From assembly GCF_000154445.1 (NCBI RefSeq), contig NZ_DS499566.1: DNA of 64,000 bases. One strand, written 5' to 3'. A model generated the notes under the pieces. It was not told the origin of the DNA. It did not search any database and saw only the letters and a list, made by a program, of their open reading frames with translations. Below are positions 63,732 to 64,000 of this stretch, one piece after another (positions within the stretch are counted from its first letter, which is position 1; each line of letters opens with the position of its first letter). The translations under genes and the position numbers were made by a program. The DNA comes from Intestinibacter bartlettii. GTDB taxonomy: Bacteria; Bacillota; Clostridia; Peptostreptococcales; Peptostreptococcaceae.

Positions 63732-64000
63732 TTATATTATATCTGTCATTTTATGTGCTTCATGAAGATCTAGACCTATTACTTTTGAAATAGCTTTTTT
63801 CTCCATTGTTACTCCATAAATATAGTCAGCAGCTTCCATTGTACCCCTTCTATGTGTTACGGCTATAAACTGAGTATCTTCTGATAATTCTTTTAGATAC
63901 TCACCAAATCTGAATATGTTGGCATCGTCTAATGGCGCCTCAATTTCATCTAGAATACAAAACGGTGTTGGTTTAGCTAAATATTATTGCAAATAATATA
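63732..64000 (-). CDS. smc: Chromosome segregation protein SMC, C-terminal end (partial; apparent frameshift)
   Basis: Only the end of the head domain is visible: LAKPTPFCILDEIEAPLDD (Walker B and D-loop), FIAVTHRRGTMEAADYIYGVTMEK, ending HEAHKMTDII. In this frame a TAA occurs at 63984-63986, just upstream of LAKPTPF. The residues expected before it (ILFAI) are in another frame, so one extra base seems present at about 63981-63988. It could be a sequence error or real. Partner genes scpA and scpB are elsewhere in the window; ftsY follows as in Bacillus. Confidence 0.85.

Overview
The window is a stretch of low-GC (visibly AT-rich) Firmicute chromosome. The gene content (PolC, CodY, a T-box on alaS, ireB, two-ACT aspartokinase, RNase J) and AGGAGG-type ribosome binding sites fit an anaerobic clostridial genome. 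The codY gene directly after topA and an iscR-iscS-iscU-mnmA-alaS chain point to Peptostreptococcaceae (Clostridioides/Romboutsia/Paraclostridium-like). That family assignment is inference from gene order and was not checked against a database. I found no tRNA, rRNA, CRISPR array, insertion sequence or prophage. Nearly every gene is on the minus strand; the exceptions are four plus-strand genes (22221, 24799, 26021, 51492).

Read in the direction of transcription (high to low coordinates), the window opens with the 3' end of smc, then ftsY, ylxM, ffh, rpsP, khpA, rimM, trmD, rplS, rbgA, (brnQ), rnhB. A small accessory island follows (FMN-dependent hydroxyacid oxidoreductase, C39-like protein, CapA-like protein). 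Next come yraN, comM, dprA, topA and codY. This is the SRP/ribosome/DNA-processing neighbourhood known from Bacillus.

The second block is rarA, a GNAT gene, iscR, iscS, iscU, mnmA, T-box-alaS, ireB, a large membrane protein, ruvX, a DUF1292 gene, fur, RNase J, a D-Ala-D-Ala carboxypeptidase, a site-2 protease and scpA-scpB. It combines Fe-S cluster assembly, tRNA thiolation and charging, and chromosome segregation.

Between about 22.2 and 26.7 kb lies the accessory part. It holds a HEIGH-motif protein of unknown function, a secreted SH3b-glucosaminidase, a sirtuin, two short ORFs (45 and 47 codons) and a tandem pair of about 111-bp structured repeats ending in a strong terminator. The repeats carry compensatory base changes and are the best candidate for something undescribed.

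The third block is polC, rimP, nusA, ylxR, ylxQ, infB, rbfA, nrnA, truB, ribF, rpsO, degV, pnp, ylxY, mlpA (M16 peptidase), ymxH, dapG, tepA-like and ftsK (truncated by the window edge). This is the classic translation/RNA-decay to sporulation/division order. Candidate RNA-level regulation is visible at alaS (T-box), rplS (L19 leader), rpsO and rimP (possible attenuator). Several sigma-A promoters, an IscR-type operator and a CodY-like box can be read directly. Starts given here were chosen by ribosome binding site, so several proteins are shorter than the longest open frame.
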